DNA of 62,943 bases. Origin: Amoebophrya sp. AT5.2 (lineage: Eukaryota; Sar; Dinophyceae; Syndiniales; Amoebophryaceae). The stretch lies in NCBI GenBank assembly GCA_005223375.1, contig RXOD01003803.1, positions 1-62,943 of the forward strand. The letters run 5' to 3'. Shown one piece after another: positions 24,265 through 36,027 of the stretch; the stretch's first letter is position 1; each line of letters starts with the position of its first letter. The position numbers and the translations under genes were made by a program. The notes below the pieces were generated by a model. That model did no database searches, was not told where the DNA came from, and worked only from the letters and a program-made list of their open reading frames with translations.

Positions 24265-25467
24265 CTACACTTGTCCTTTTTCGTCCGTGATTTGCAGCAC
24301 CCAATTCGGGTGGCCCGCGTGTTCCTTGTAGTCGTCGAACAGTTTTCGCAGTGCTCCAATGTATTCTGCGTGTTTCGCGTCGATCTCTTCTTGCGCAATC
24401 TTTTCGCTTGTGGCAGCAGGGGGCCGCGTGCAATCCAGCGCCCCCCCAACGTACATGTTCTGCTTCTGTCGCGTCGGATGAAACGGCAGCCAGTTCCCGT
24501 AGAACAGGGGCATACCGAATTTCATCTTCTTCTGCAGCCACGTCTGCATTCGGTCAACAAAACTGCTGCCTTTCGCCGGGCGCCAAATAGAGTAAGCCAA
24601 ATTCTCCTCGAACGCCACACACGGGACCAGGCTCGCGCCGTGCTGTAGCGCCAATTTCACGAAGCCCTTCCGGTTTTTCAGGATCACCTTCACCACGGTC
24701 TTCCGAGTTTCTTCCGGACCAGCCGCTTCCTCCGTTTCTTGGTAAACAAGACTCTCCGCGGCGCCGCCGACGTTGAGTACAGGGATGTCACCTCGCGCGA
24801 ACATGTTTTGGAACGACTTTTTGTTCGGCGAGAACGCCCCGCACACCAGCAGATATTCCCGCAGGAAGGGAATCAGCAGGAGCGGTTCCAACGCAACTAA
24901 CCGCAGGCGCGCGGCGATGCTCTTGTTTTTCGGAGGCGGTGCTGGAGCTGGTGCCGCGCCCGTTGTATCATTTGCGGTTGGCGCCACTTCTTGTTCCGGA
25001 AACAGCTTATTCAAACCGCTCCCGAACGTCCCTAGATTTCCCTGCGTCGACACGCCGAAGACGCCGTGCGGGTGCGTCACAAAGAGCAGTCGCTTCGCAG
25101 GGTCGATCTCTGCCGTCTTGTGCACGTGCATCGGATAGTACGCGCAGCAGAGTCGCCAAATTAGCGATTGCTTGTTCCAGGGGGTCATAACGTTGTCTCG
25201 CACGTAGGTGTACAGAGAGGAGAGCTTTCTGTCGTCACCCTGCATTTTTTCCCGATCGAACCAAATGTAGGTCAGGTAAGCGAGGAGAGAAAGCCGCGAG
25301 CCGTTGGAGTGATACAAAAGCAAGCCGCTCAAGCCGAGACCCGACGCCAGCCAGTAGAGGGGATGGCCAAAGCACATGGCGACGTAGGTGGCAACGCTGC
25401 GGAAGCGCGGGTAGTCGCGGTATGCGAGATCGAAATCGCTCTCGGCAGACGCAAGTGGGACCTTCAT
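24265..25467 (-). CDS. DGAT2: Diacylglycerol O-acyltransferase 2 family enzyme (gene D)
   Basis: Single exon, 400 residues, start ATG at 25467 (MKVPLAS). It belongs to the DGAT2/MOGAT family, which moves an acyl group from acyl-CoA to diacylglycerol (or a related acceptor) in the endoplasmic reticulum to make storage lipid. Two close hydrophobic segments near residues 26-65 match the family's N-terminal membrane hairpin. The catalytic HPHG motif is at residues 132-135 (THPHGVFG). Downstream are the YLLVCGAFS block, the RGDIPVLNVGGAAESL block (GG-x-x-E) and RKGFVKLALQHGASLVPCVAF, all in family order. A 40-residue Ala/Pro/Thr insertion lies between the HPHG block and the next conserved block. 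The length is close to that of animal and plant DGAT2. Substrate choice (diacylglycerol, monoacylglycerol or wax alcohol) cannot be read from the sequence. Confidence 0.92.
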   Translation of the reverse strand: MKVPLASAESDFDLAYRDYPRFRSVATYVAMCFGHPLYWLASGLGLSGLLLYHSNGSRLSLLAYLTYIWFDREKMQGDDRKLSSLYTYVRDNVMTPWNKQSLIWRLCCAYYPMHVHKTAEIDPAKRLLFVTHPHGVFGVSTQGNLGTFGSGLNKLFPEQEVAPTANDTTGAAPAPAPPPKNKSIAARLRLVALEPLLLIPFLREYLLVCGAFSPNKKSFQNMFARGDIPVLNVGGAAESLVYQETEEAAGPEETRKTVVKVILKNRKGFVKLALQHGASLVPCVAFEENLAYSIWRPAKGSSFVDRMQTWLQKKMKFGMPLFYGNWLPFHPTRQKQNMYVGGALDCTRPPAATSEKIAQEEIDAKHAEYIGALRKLFDDYKEHAGHPNWVLQITDEKGQV

Positions 25468-26183
25468 CCTTTGAAGGATCTAGGAAGATGATGATGATGA
25501 TGATGATGATGATAATATGGTCAACATGAACAAGAATGGTTTATCCCTATGCAGGGTACAAAACTCAGAAAACGACACAACATCCTCGAACGAAACCGTA
25601 GTGTTTCAAGAGGCGTCCACGAAGAGCGGCATCGCGCGAACAGTTCCATCACTGACCGTCTTCGTCGCTAGAATGCAACAATGCATCAAGAGAGCAGCGG
25701 GCTGCGGGCATTTTCTTCATCCGGCGTCGATGTGCCGGCTACTCGAACAGCGAAAAAAAGTTCTGGGTGGCGTCAGGGAAAAGGCGTCGATGGGCGCTAT
25801 TCTTTTCCTCCGCGCCTGCCTGCTTCTGAGCGATTCATCTCCTCGGGCTACTCCTGCTTCTCCTGGTGTATGCTCCGGCTTTTTATCCCGCCACCCTACA
25901 GCAGCAGCTACAGAGAATGATGAACCCAGAAGCAGGTGGCGCGCCTTGTCTGCCTCTATGTGTGATAGCAAATGTTGCGCGCCTGGGCGCGAGTAGTGAA
26001 AGTGAGCGTGCAAGAAGTGGTAGCGCCGGTAAGAACTTTTCTGCGTAGTAGTTGTACAAGGAGACGGAGGAGGCTGTCTCGCATTCATTTTGAAGAACTT
26101 CTGGTGTTTCAAAAAAAGCCAGCCGCGAATGCAGTAAGCTTTTGTCCTCCTCGGTCGCTTCTTGTTCCATTGCAGTCTCGCTT
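25468..26183. other. Region between genes D and E
   Basis: About 700 bases upstream of gene D and downstream of the preferred stop of gene E. Minus-strand frames stay open here, one continuing from gene E to 25717, but they are Arg-rich or AT-biased and lack the third-position GC signature of the exons. It contains the GAT run at 25487-25513. Probably 3' untranslated region and spacer. Confidence 0.45.
25487..25513. repeat. Trinucleotide microsatellite (GAT)9
   Basis: Nine uninterrupted gat units on the plus strand, 20 bases upstream of the DGAT2-family start codon. A simple repeat that may vary in length between isolates. Confidence 0.95.
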
Positions 26184-29100
26184 CTACTTTTCTTCGATCG
26201 AGCATTCTGCACCCTCGACGACATGCGGCTGTTCTTCCGTCAAGGATTCTGCAGAACCACGTTGCTCGACGCCTTCGCCCTTCGCCTGTTGTATTTGTGG
26301 TGAGCGCTCCCGCTGCTCCACCTCGTCCACTGACCTGAGCAAGCTCCATTGGCACGTGCTCCCCCGCAGCGACTTCATCACCCAAGCGCTCTCCCACTGC
26401 AGCAGGATGAGTCGACCACCCGACCTGCGATCTTCGATCTTCCCGACCATTCCTCCGGCGGCGGTTTCCTCGACCCCCACTTCCGTCATCTTCACGCTCT
26501 CCGTCCCCTCCTGCACCTGCGCCCCACACCAACACGAACAGCCCGGCGAGAAGCGCCCACTCTTCGCCCCCAACCTTCCATTTTCCGCCCCTGGCGTTCC
26601 CGGTCGCCGGTCGCGGGTCTTTCAGGTTGTAGTACTCTTTGTCAAGTTCAAAGTCCATCAACTTTTCCGCGCCGCCGTAGAAGAAAGTCGTGAACTCACT
26701 GTTGTTGAAGTGCATTCGCAGGTAAATCGCCCGGTCCGAAGTTGTCCGCGTCGGCGCCACCAGATAGTAGTCACTCCCCATCGTCATGCGGATCCCGTAG
26801 TGTCCCTGCTCCACCACGCTGTTCAGGACGAGGGTGACGCGTTTCTGCTCATTCGTGTTCATGGTGGTGAAGTACTGCACGGGCATTTCGTGATGTTCGT
26901 AGAACACGATCGGGTTGGCCGCGTCGTAATTGTACAGGTTGAACGTCGTGGAGGTGGTGGTTGTAGTCGTCGTCGCCTGCGCGCCTGGCTCGAGAGCAGT
27001 TGCCGTTCCGGGAGCGCCGGTGGTTCCCCCCGAAGACGGATCAATCGTCGTTGCTGCTGTCGTGGTCGTCGCGGGAGGTGTGGTGGTCACGGCAGCGCTC
27101 GCGTTCGATCCACTTAAGCCAGCTGCTGCGTCATCCGCAGCACCCAGCACGGTTCCGTTACTAGCGTTTGCGCCCAGCATCCCCATCCCCGTAGTGGTGG
27201 TGGTCGTCAACGTTTCCCCGTCTTCGCCTTCCGTCTCGAGCTCGACGACAGTCCCATCCACGGGCGGGAACATGAACGACGGGAAATCGATCGTGATGTT
27301 CTTGATGGCCAGTCCCAACGTCTGCGTGAAGTGCAGGTAGAGAATCACATCGTTTCCGTACACGTGCATGCCGGGCGGGAAGGGCCGCTCCACGAAGAGA
27401 GATTCGACCACCTGCAGTCCATCTGTTTCGTAGAAGTCGTGCTTCACGTCGACGTTGGTTCGTACGCCCCGGCCAATGCCCACACCACCGGAAGTGTACA
27501 TGGCCGCCTCGGCGGACAGATCCGCCTCCAGGTACAAGTCGAAGGTCCGATCGAGCGGAAAGAACGTGGCGGGCGTGAGACCCATGATCGTGGAAGCGAG
27601 GTTGATCGTGTCGCCGACCGGGATAGTCTCGTTGAAAATCACGAAGAAATTTCTCCACGGATCGGCGGTCTGACAGGTGGTGACAACGCGCCAAAACGTG
27701 TCGAGATTGTAGCAACTGAGGTGAATCCCGGTGGGGGCCTTGATGCGCAGCTTGGTCTGAGCTGGGGTCATCACACGAGTTTTGACGGAAATACCGACGA
27801 CGGTTTGGTATACCTGGGCCATCTTGGGGAAGGTGATCTGGGCCTCGAGGGAGGAAAGCGGGAAGCCTGGGGTGGTGGAATGGTGACGAATCAAGAATGG
27901 AGGTCGATCTTCTTCAGCCTCGTACAATTACGTTTACGTATGGACTGGAAGGATTCTGCAGATTCAGAAAAAAGCCAAGCACGCACGGACTACCTTCGAT
28001 CTCCCCGTAGCCCAGGAATTCGTCATTTTCCCCGTAGCTCTCGAAGAAGAACGTCGAAATCGAAGTCAAATTCCGCGGCGAGTACAAGCCTAGCTCTAGC
28101 TGCAGCGGATCCGTGTGAATGCAGTCGAAGCTTTTTGTGTAAATCCCCGGCTCCGGGTTCAGCCACACCCACGGGCACGCGAACTCGATCGAATCCCGCT
28201 CCGGAAAGCGCATGTCCCGCTGCTGCAGCCGTGTGTCCACTTCGAAGTTGTTGAAGTACGTCGTCGGGTCCGCCGCTTTCACGCGCTCGTTTTCGTGGAT
28301 GTACACCCAGCTCATCCGCGCCTTGCCCAAGTTCCGCGTGGGAAGTTCCTCCTTCACGGCGATCGGAACGCCCGGCGCCTCCGCCGTGTCCCGCAGCCCC
28401 ATGTGCAGCACGGCCGCGTTTTCGACGAACGTGAAGTTCTCCGCCGCATACAAGATGTACTTCTTGCCCTTCTTCGAGGGCCGCACGGCGAGCTGGACCA
28501 CCAGCAGCGCGCTCGGCGGCGCGTGGTTCGTCGTCGCCTTTGAGAGCTCGCCCGCGTCCAGATCGCCGAAGCCGCCCGGGCCCACGTCGAGGAAGTCGTT
28601 GGTGTTGAGCGGCAAACGGCCAGTCTGCATGTTCTGCGGGTCGGTTGGGGAAAAGCTAGGGTCGATCCACGTATCCAGCGCCCAGTTTGTTGCCGAAAAC
28701 GGCTCGGTCGGCGTGCCCGTCTGCGGACTGCGCATGAAGAAATCCGCCACATAACGTGCGTTCGACTCCAGCACGTAGCTCGTCTCCACATTCGACGTTG
28801 CGGTGGAACTGAGATAGCTCATGTTCACGTGCTTGTGATCCAGAATCCCATGCGGCGTAGGGACGCTCAGACTCCGTCCGTAGCTAGTCAAATCGCTGTA
28901 GAAGGTGTAGTTGCCCAAGCCCCACGTCTCCACGCGACTGGGACACACCAACCCCTGCCGATACGGGAGGTAGTTCGACACGTTGCGGCCCCACCACGGC
29001 TGCGTGAAGTTCGGGTGTTCCTCGAACGTCGTTTCGTTCGAAGACACCGCCGCCGTTCCTTCCCCCATGTCTTCACCGCAATACAGCGTGCTGTTCGTGT

Positions 29101-32100
29101 CGTTTGGGTCCGTGAAAATGCACGTTGTCGTGGTCGTGGTGCTCGTGGTAATCGCTTCCGTCACGGTTGTGGTCGTCGTGCTAGTCGTGGCCACGTCCGA
29201 GGGTACCACACTGCCGTCGTCCTTGATGCTCACAAGGCTCGTCACGCGTTGCGCCAGCGGGTAGAACTCCGGGTCGTGCAGGAAATCGCTCCGGGGGTTC
29301 TCCAGCCGCTCCCGCAGTCGCGCGTACAGTTCGGGCGCGGGCGTTTCCGCCGTGGACACGTTTTTCGCGATCTCGAAGAACACCGTCAAACCGCGTTGCG
29401 CGTAGCTGTTCGTGTCCTTCCCGATTTGCGGAGTCGGCGCCCACGGCGCGTCCGTGAATCGCCACTGGCAGTTTTTCTCCGACTTGCTGTACTGAATGAT
29501 GGTACAGTTCGAGTGCGCGCTACACAATAGCTTGCACTCCTCCGGCCCGTCCAACCCCGGCGTGTACGGGTTCGGAATTCCGTCCGACAACGCCCCCGGT
29601 GTAAACCCACCCCCAACGACTGTGTTCTCGAAAAAGTCGTACTGCACGGGGAAAGCCCGGCCGAACTCGTCGTACAAGCCGGGACGAACGTCAAGAACTC
29701 TGATCCGTGGCTGCTGCCACACGTACCGCGCTTTGTTCTTGCAGTTTGGCGCCATGTCCACGTTCGACCAGTACTTGTCGTAGCTGCCAAAGAGATGATA
29801 ATCCCCGTTGTCGCAGAACAGCGACCGCGCCATCGCATCGGCCATGACGTTCGAAAACGGTGTGTAGGTGAACGAAATTCTCGGCGCGTCGCTGGCGAGC
29901 TGGTACGTGGTCGTGATGGTTGTGGTCGTAGTTGTAGTGGAGGTGACAAATCCTGGGGGGAGCGCCTTCGGAGCTGCCGTCACCGGGACGAGGGAAGATG
30001 GCCGTTTCCAGTTCGTATACACCTCGGTGTACTCCTGGAACATGACGTCAAACTGCATTTTCCCCACAATCCGGTTCAGGTTCGGCGCGTGGTGCGTCAG
30101 TTGGCGCGGCTGCTGACTGGTTTCGCCGTTCCCGTTTCCGTTCATCTTGTGGGGATTCAGATGATCCTGGTTCCGCTCCAGTTCACCGCCAGCGCCGTTC
30201 CGATAGGACAAGGCACTGTTCAGCTCGAGTTCTCGCAGGCTATTCAGCGGAGGCGGAGTGGTTGCCGCTGGTTTCGGTTCTGGCGGCGTCGCGAGGGGTA
30301 TTCCATCCGGCATCGCGTCGGACCTCGGAATGCGCAACGTCTGGAACGCATACGTGGGCGTGCCGCGAAGAATCGGAAAAGACTCCCGGTTGTTCTCGAG
30401 CAACAATGACTCGCGCAACGTCAGCGTCTTCGGTTTCTGTGGCACAATCGTTGACGTGGACGTGACTGACGCGATTTCCGTGGTGGCTGACCCTTCTAGC
30501 GGCGCGATCGTCGTGGTGTGCGTCACCGCCGCCTCGAAAACTAGAGGTCCCGGGTGCCCAAACAGAGCGTTGTCCCGCGTCGACGCGTCGCCGCGCTCGC
30601 CCAATTCGAGGTGCAGGATGTCGTCCATCGTGCCACTCCCGTCTGCGTTTGCCGCTTGGTACACAAAAACACTTCTCAGCGGCACCAATTTCCCCGACGC
30701 CTTTTCGTACAGGCACACATCGACGGGCGCAAACTGCACCCCGTTTGCGCTCCGGATCTCCAAAAACCGCGTCGATGGGTTCGCGACGGAGAATTCCACT
30801 TTCGCTCGCCCAAACCGGACGTTCACCCGCGGCAGCATGTACTGCGACTTCAAGCTCGCCGGCGTTTTCTGCCACCATTGCTCGCGCAGCCACACGTCGT
30901 ACACATGAATCCCGCCAGGCAGCGTGAACCCCTCGAAGAACATCTCGTCGCGCAAGTTTCGGTCCGTAAAGCTGCGGATCGTGTAGCGGACTGACTGCGT
31001 GCCGACTGGGAAGACGAGATCGATGAGCCGGAAGAACGTCCTGGAATAGTTCCCCGGAATCGTGATGGCATTCACGGCCATGATACCGACGACTAAAGGG
31101 TTGTAAGGGTAGGCCAGATCCGCGTCGTAGCCGAAGGGCTGCCGCACCTCGTACTTGCGCTCGTTCGTTACTGGGTCATAGGTCTCAACCTCGGCGAAGG
31201 AAATCGCGGCAAGATCCAACTGCGGCTCGGAGAACAGGTACAGAGTGTTCGCGGGAGACAAGGCGAAAAATTCAAACTCCAATTTCGTTTTCACGCCGGC
31301 GCCACGCTTCACCCCCGTCAGCCGCACGACCGGGTTCTGGAACTGGGGGATAATGTTGTAGCTGAGAAACGACTTCGCCTCCAGTATCATGTTGTCGCCA
31401 ACACCGCAAGCACTTCCGTATTGCAACGTCTGCCCATAAGCCAGCCCCGCGCAGCGATTGCTGTACGTGTTGAAATCTGCCCCACATACGGTTGTGTTGT
31501 GGAGGCAGGAAGCGAGGCTGCAGTCGCAAGGAAAGGGGGTGGTTGTGGTAGTGGTCTGGGGCGGAGAGGAGTACGAAACGGTGCACGCAATCGTTTGAAT
31601 CTGGTTGGTGGAGAAGGGACACGGCTTTCCGCCGTCTGCAGGCGGCGTCTTCACCGCGAAATACCTGGCGGCGGTTTGCGTTTGGTCGCATCAAGAAAAA
31701 AAGCCAATGCCAAGTTGCCGCACCTTTACAGCCCTGTCTTCTGGTATCGATATTCTGGTACACGTACATCAGTTTCAGTATCAGTTACGATAAAGACTCA
31801 CAAATTCGAAATTCTTTGCCCCACGACGTTCCTCTACACATTCCAGGAACTACAATACCGATAGCGCTCCGCCTGCAGTGTGACTCCCGACAGCGCTCCT
31901 TCTTGTCCCGCGTCCACCAACGTCTTTGCCGCCGTCACGTCTGTTGGGCAGCTGTTCAGCTTCCACCCAATCTTCCCCGTCATGTTTGCCTCCGGCATGT
32001 TTTCCAACGTGCGCGCGCTCAGTCCCAGAAGCGCCTCCGGGTAGCTCTTTCCGTTGTGCAGGAGCTCGTGGTACAACCAGCCGTCGAGCTGCGTGTAATT

Positions 32101-34828
32101 GTGCGGCACCGAAGCCGTTTTCAGGTCGAGTAGATACCCGAACAGGCACAGCGCATCCGGCTTCGCCGCACACACGCTGTAGCCGGTCCACCCGCCAACA
32201 CAGTTCTGCCCGCAGGAATGCGCGATTTGAAAACCCGAGATGTAGGGACACTCGTATCCCTGAATCACCCCGAACATAGCCTCCATTTGACCGTTCGCGC
32301 AGGTCTTGAACGGGCCGAAACGACCGGTGCAGTTGGCGAGCGCGAATTCTTCGCAGGGCGACGTGTCGACTTGGTTGTCCGCGTACGCGCAGTCGAAGCC
32401 ACCCGTGCCCGCAGGCGTATCGACGGAATACGTGCGGGTCTGCAGCGCATCCGTGCAGTTGGTGTAGTTGGACCAAGACCCGGAGCAATCAACGGGAGCA
32501 GCAGTGGTAGTGGTGGTGGTGGAAGAACCTGGCGGAGGTGGAGCTTGTTTCATTGAAACGCGAACGCGTCGATCTTCTTCAACACATAATTTACCTTTGC
32601 CAGCAACGAGAACGAGAAAGTCTAGCATTGCGATTACTTCCAACCAAATCGACGAAGTCCTCAGCGTCAGGCGTCAGCCTCAGCAGCCTCACGCTAAACC
32701 TAAAGCTAGGTAGTAGATGTTAAAGTTGATGTAGTAGAGGAAGGTTGCTGCTAGTAGCAGTACCAATCAAGAGAACTTCCCAGAAGTTGTCGAGTTTGTT
32801 CCACGCCTCGACCACCATCGGGTTTGTCGCCTGGACCTTCAAATTCATTGGTGTTTGCCCCAACCACTCCACGTAGCCCGTCCTCGTTAACACCATCTCC
32901 GTCTGACTCGTTTCGCACTTGAAGCCGCTTAAGGTTCCCGTAACCGTCCACTGGTTTGCGATCATCGACACCACCACGAGCGTGTTGCAGAAGTTCGAGA
33001 AATCGTACCCGAGCGGCCCCAGGAAGTGCACGCGCGTGCCCGGAAAGACCTCAAAGCGGAACCGCACGAAGAAGTAGATCTCGATCACTTCGCCGCCCAG
33101 CATCGAGCGCCCCGGGCCGTTCACCGATTGGGCCTGCACCTGGAAAAAGTCGCTCGCCTCATGCAGCGACAGACTCGCGATGCGCACTGACTGATCCGGG
33201 TACGGGTTCGACGGCAGGTATTCCATGCTGAACAGGTTCGTCGTCGCGGACGGCAACGTCGTGCCCCCGCTGAACTCATCGAGCGCCGGCGCTGCGGTTG
33301 TCGCCGACGCGGCGGCGACAGCGTCCACAACGGCATCCCGCGACGACGACACACCAGGCAACGTCGGTCGCAGCACCTGGATCCCGAACGGAATGGAGTC
33401 CGCGTAAGGCACGATCCCAGCCGAAGGGGCGTACCCAAACACCCACCAGTAGTACGCCGCCACGTCCGGCTCCAAGTGAAGGTTCCCGTCCGGCAACAGA
33501 ACCGTAAACTCGAACCGGTAGTCGAACTTGTCGCCTCCCTCCAGGTAAAGCTGCGTCTTGTCAATGAAATCCATCGTGATAGATTTCAAATCCGGCAGCA
33601 CCGTACACAGGAGGTCCTTCTCGAGCCACGGAATCCAGGTGTTCGTGTTCACGACGGGGACGGCGGACGAACCACTGCTGGACGCACTCGAGGCTCCTGC
33701 CATTTTCGCTCGCTTCCACGCGTTGCACGTGGTGTAGGGCGACACACTGTGGTATTTCGGCAGCACGACCTCAAGCCTTCCGCCTACACCGATGGCCGCA
33801 AACGCACCAAACTCGATCGAAATCTGCGCTTCCTCCACGCACCCGGATTGCACGCAGTCCACGCCCGTTTGATACGAATTTATCGACCCGACCGGACAGC
33901 CCACGTAGGGGTTCAGGCACGTCGGCGATTTGTTCCGTTGACTGAGCCGCACCTTCGGGTCCTTGAAGCGCCGCAACGGGAAGGCGGTCAGCGTGCCGTT
34001 GGCGTGCGCCATCATCGTGTCGGCGGATGTGGAGGTTGGGTTCGACGTGTGTACGGTACTGTGCGACAGGAAAAGGGACCACTCGGCGGGGCCGGCGGTC
34101 ATCGTGCTCGTCGAGACGTCTGCCAAAAGCGGATCGACCAGCGGATTCACAACTTTTATTGCAAACGGATAGATCTTCGTCGTGAGCAAGTTCGTCGACT
34201 GCAGCGTGATGACGGCCCTGCCCCTTCCGTCGCTGTCCGTGCTGCCCACACAACTATTGTTTGTGGAGGCGAGCAGTTCGGCGAAATCGGTTGTGGGGTT
34301 CGGTGGCGTAGTGGCGTCGAAAATCAGGTGGTGCTGGTACGCGAAGTCGCGCGTGCAGGTTTGGTTGAACTGGTAACCGGGGGGCGAGAGCAGCGTGATC
34401 GTGTCGATTCTCTCCGTCGAGGAAGCACTTGCGCCGGGTGCGATCGGTGACTCCATACGAAAGGAGAACAGGACGCGATTGCGGTAGCCCGGTACATCGA
34501 GGCGCTGGATGCCAGTGGGCTCGCGATACATGAACTGCTCGAGCAAGTTGGCGCCGGCGCCTGGGAGATTGCTGAACAGGAAGCAAAACACGACCAAAAG
34601 CAGCACGTAGAAGGAGCGCACGCGCACCGAAGGCAATATAGCGGGGCATGATTTTGCAGCGACATTTACATTTGCATTTGGGGCCTGCTTCCGCCTCCCG
34701 CCACGGCAGACGACCAGCGGGCCGAAACTCACGGCGTGCGATCCTCGCCACGCCTTTCGTACTTGCGCCTGCATGCCTCGCACTTGTTGGTCGTGAGAGC
34801 TTTCCATATTCTCGCGCTGCGTCATCAT
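26184..34828 (-). CDS. Giant secreted/surface mosaic protein with TSP1, Kazal and PAN-like modules (gene E)
   Basis: Exons: 34828-32764, 32528-31859, 31664-27946, 27866-26575, then 26516-26184; the first three introns are phase-consistent. The first in-frame ATG is at 34828, and a hydrophobic signal or membrane segment lies at residues 71-87 (RSFYVLLLVVFCFLFSNLP). Exon 2 starts with a Thr run and holds thrombospondin type-1-like modules (CSGSWSNYTNC; CVGGWTGYSVC). The exon 2/3 junction completes another (YFAVKTPPADGGKPC), followed by a Kazal-like module (C-D-C...VCGADFNTYSNRC). A PAN/apple-like segment lies near 29500 (EECKLLCSAHSNC). Repeated beta units carry a PPG-x-x-F/L...C motif (SPPGYQFNQTC, APTGIHLSCYN). 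Thr-rich linkers and many N-x-S/T sites suggest heavy glycosylation. Total about 2700 residues. A role in adhesion or the cell coat is inferred. The C-terminus depends on whether 26517-26574 is spliced; unspliced, the frame runs to 25717. Confidence 0.75.
26517..26574 (-). other. Ambiguous 58-base segment of gene E: intron or membrane anchor
   Basis: The segment starts gt (26574) and ends ag (26517) on the minus strand. Removing it shifts to a second open frame whose codons (GTG CAG GAG GGG ACG GAG AGC) look coding up to a stop at 26184. Left in, it encodes EEWALLAGLFVLVWGAG, a plausible single membrane helix, followed by an Arg/Gly-rich tail to 25717. It is far more GC-rich than the other introns. 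Confidence 0.5.
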
Positions 34829-36027
34829 GCATTCCACTCGTCGAGTACCTTGGTACCTCCAACCCGCGGGACCGGCCTCCAACGAGCGGTCTCTCCATCC
34901 TGATGAACCTCCATTTGCCGGCCGCCCGTAGCTATGGTTGTGGCTCACGGTCCTAAACTGTGGCACCGCGGGCTTGCCGAGGATTGGTATCGTCCGACAG
35001 TTTACTGCGACGGATTTTTGGTTTGACGCCCGTATGCCGTATGGGGAAGATGGCTTCTAAAAAAACGTATTTTTGACGGTGCTCTTCTGGATTCTGTTTC
35101 TGTCCTCCCTACTGTAACTCGTGATGTGAGCACTTCTACAATGTAGTTTCTGCTCTTTGCTCGTCACGGTAAGTATCAGGATTCATAAATTTCCGAAAAG
35201 TTCATCGACTTGGTCATCGGGCTACAAAAGAATCGATTTCAGGAGGTCCTGAAGATAGCGATAGCAATTCGGACGCTCGGAGGTCGCTCTGTTTCAAGGC
35301 TAGGCTCTCGACAACACGCTCGAAGTTGTTTCCGTCTCATTCTCAAACGCCTCCCTCTCTTCGGCTCGAAAAAATTGCTAGCGAGCAGCGCTTTCACTTT
35401 GTTCTCACGGCACGTTCACGTTGTAACCCTTTTTGGTTGGGAAGGAAGAGGGGGAGCTCCTTTCACCTGATACTCAGTGCCGCACCCCTTATACATTTGA
35501 TTTTCGAGCCGATGCCACGCCACGCGCAGGCTTTTCTGTTCCTGTTAAAGCAGTACAGCTATGCAGCATGGCAATAATTCTACGAGATCCTGAAAACCAA
35601 CGTTGTTGTATGAACAACGTGTACACGTATCGTATACTGAAACTGAATGGTGGAATTAGTTTTTGATTGTCATATGGAATGCGATGAAATAACTCAAGGT
35701 TGCAGGTTTATGTTGATCAGCCGTTGGTTTAATAAAGAAGGAGTTTACTTTGTTTTCGTGTTTGCATTTTCTCCCTTCGAGAATTCTTGCCGGCGTCCGG
35801 CAGCTCCTGAGAGCGTGTGATATATCCCCGTTCCCACATCCAAGCTGATAGTGTACAGAAAGTCCTCTGTCTTGCAGTACATTATTTCCACGGAGTTAAA
35901 TTAACGAAGCCTGGCACAGACACTTACTTTGCTTAGCTTTCACTTTGAATTTCTGTAAACCGTGCCGATATTCATATTTCTTGGAAGTTGTAACGCACTA
36001 AGTGAGTCTATCGCATTCGTGCATCCA
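34829..36027. other. Intergenic region between genes E and F
   Basis: About 1.2 kb. Short AT-rich frames occur on both strands, none with a motif. No RNA gene, hairpin or repeat of note was found. It holds the 5' flank of gene E and the 3' flank of gene F. Confidence 0.55.
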
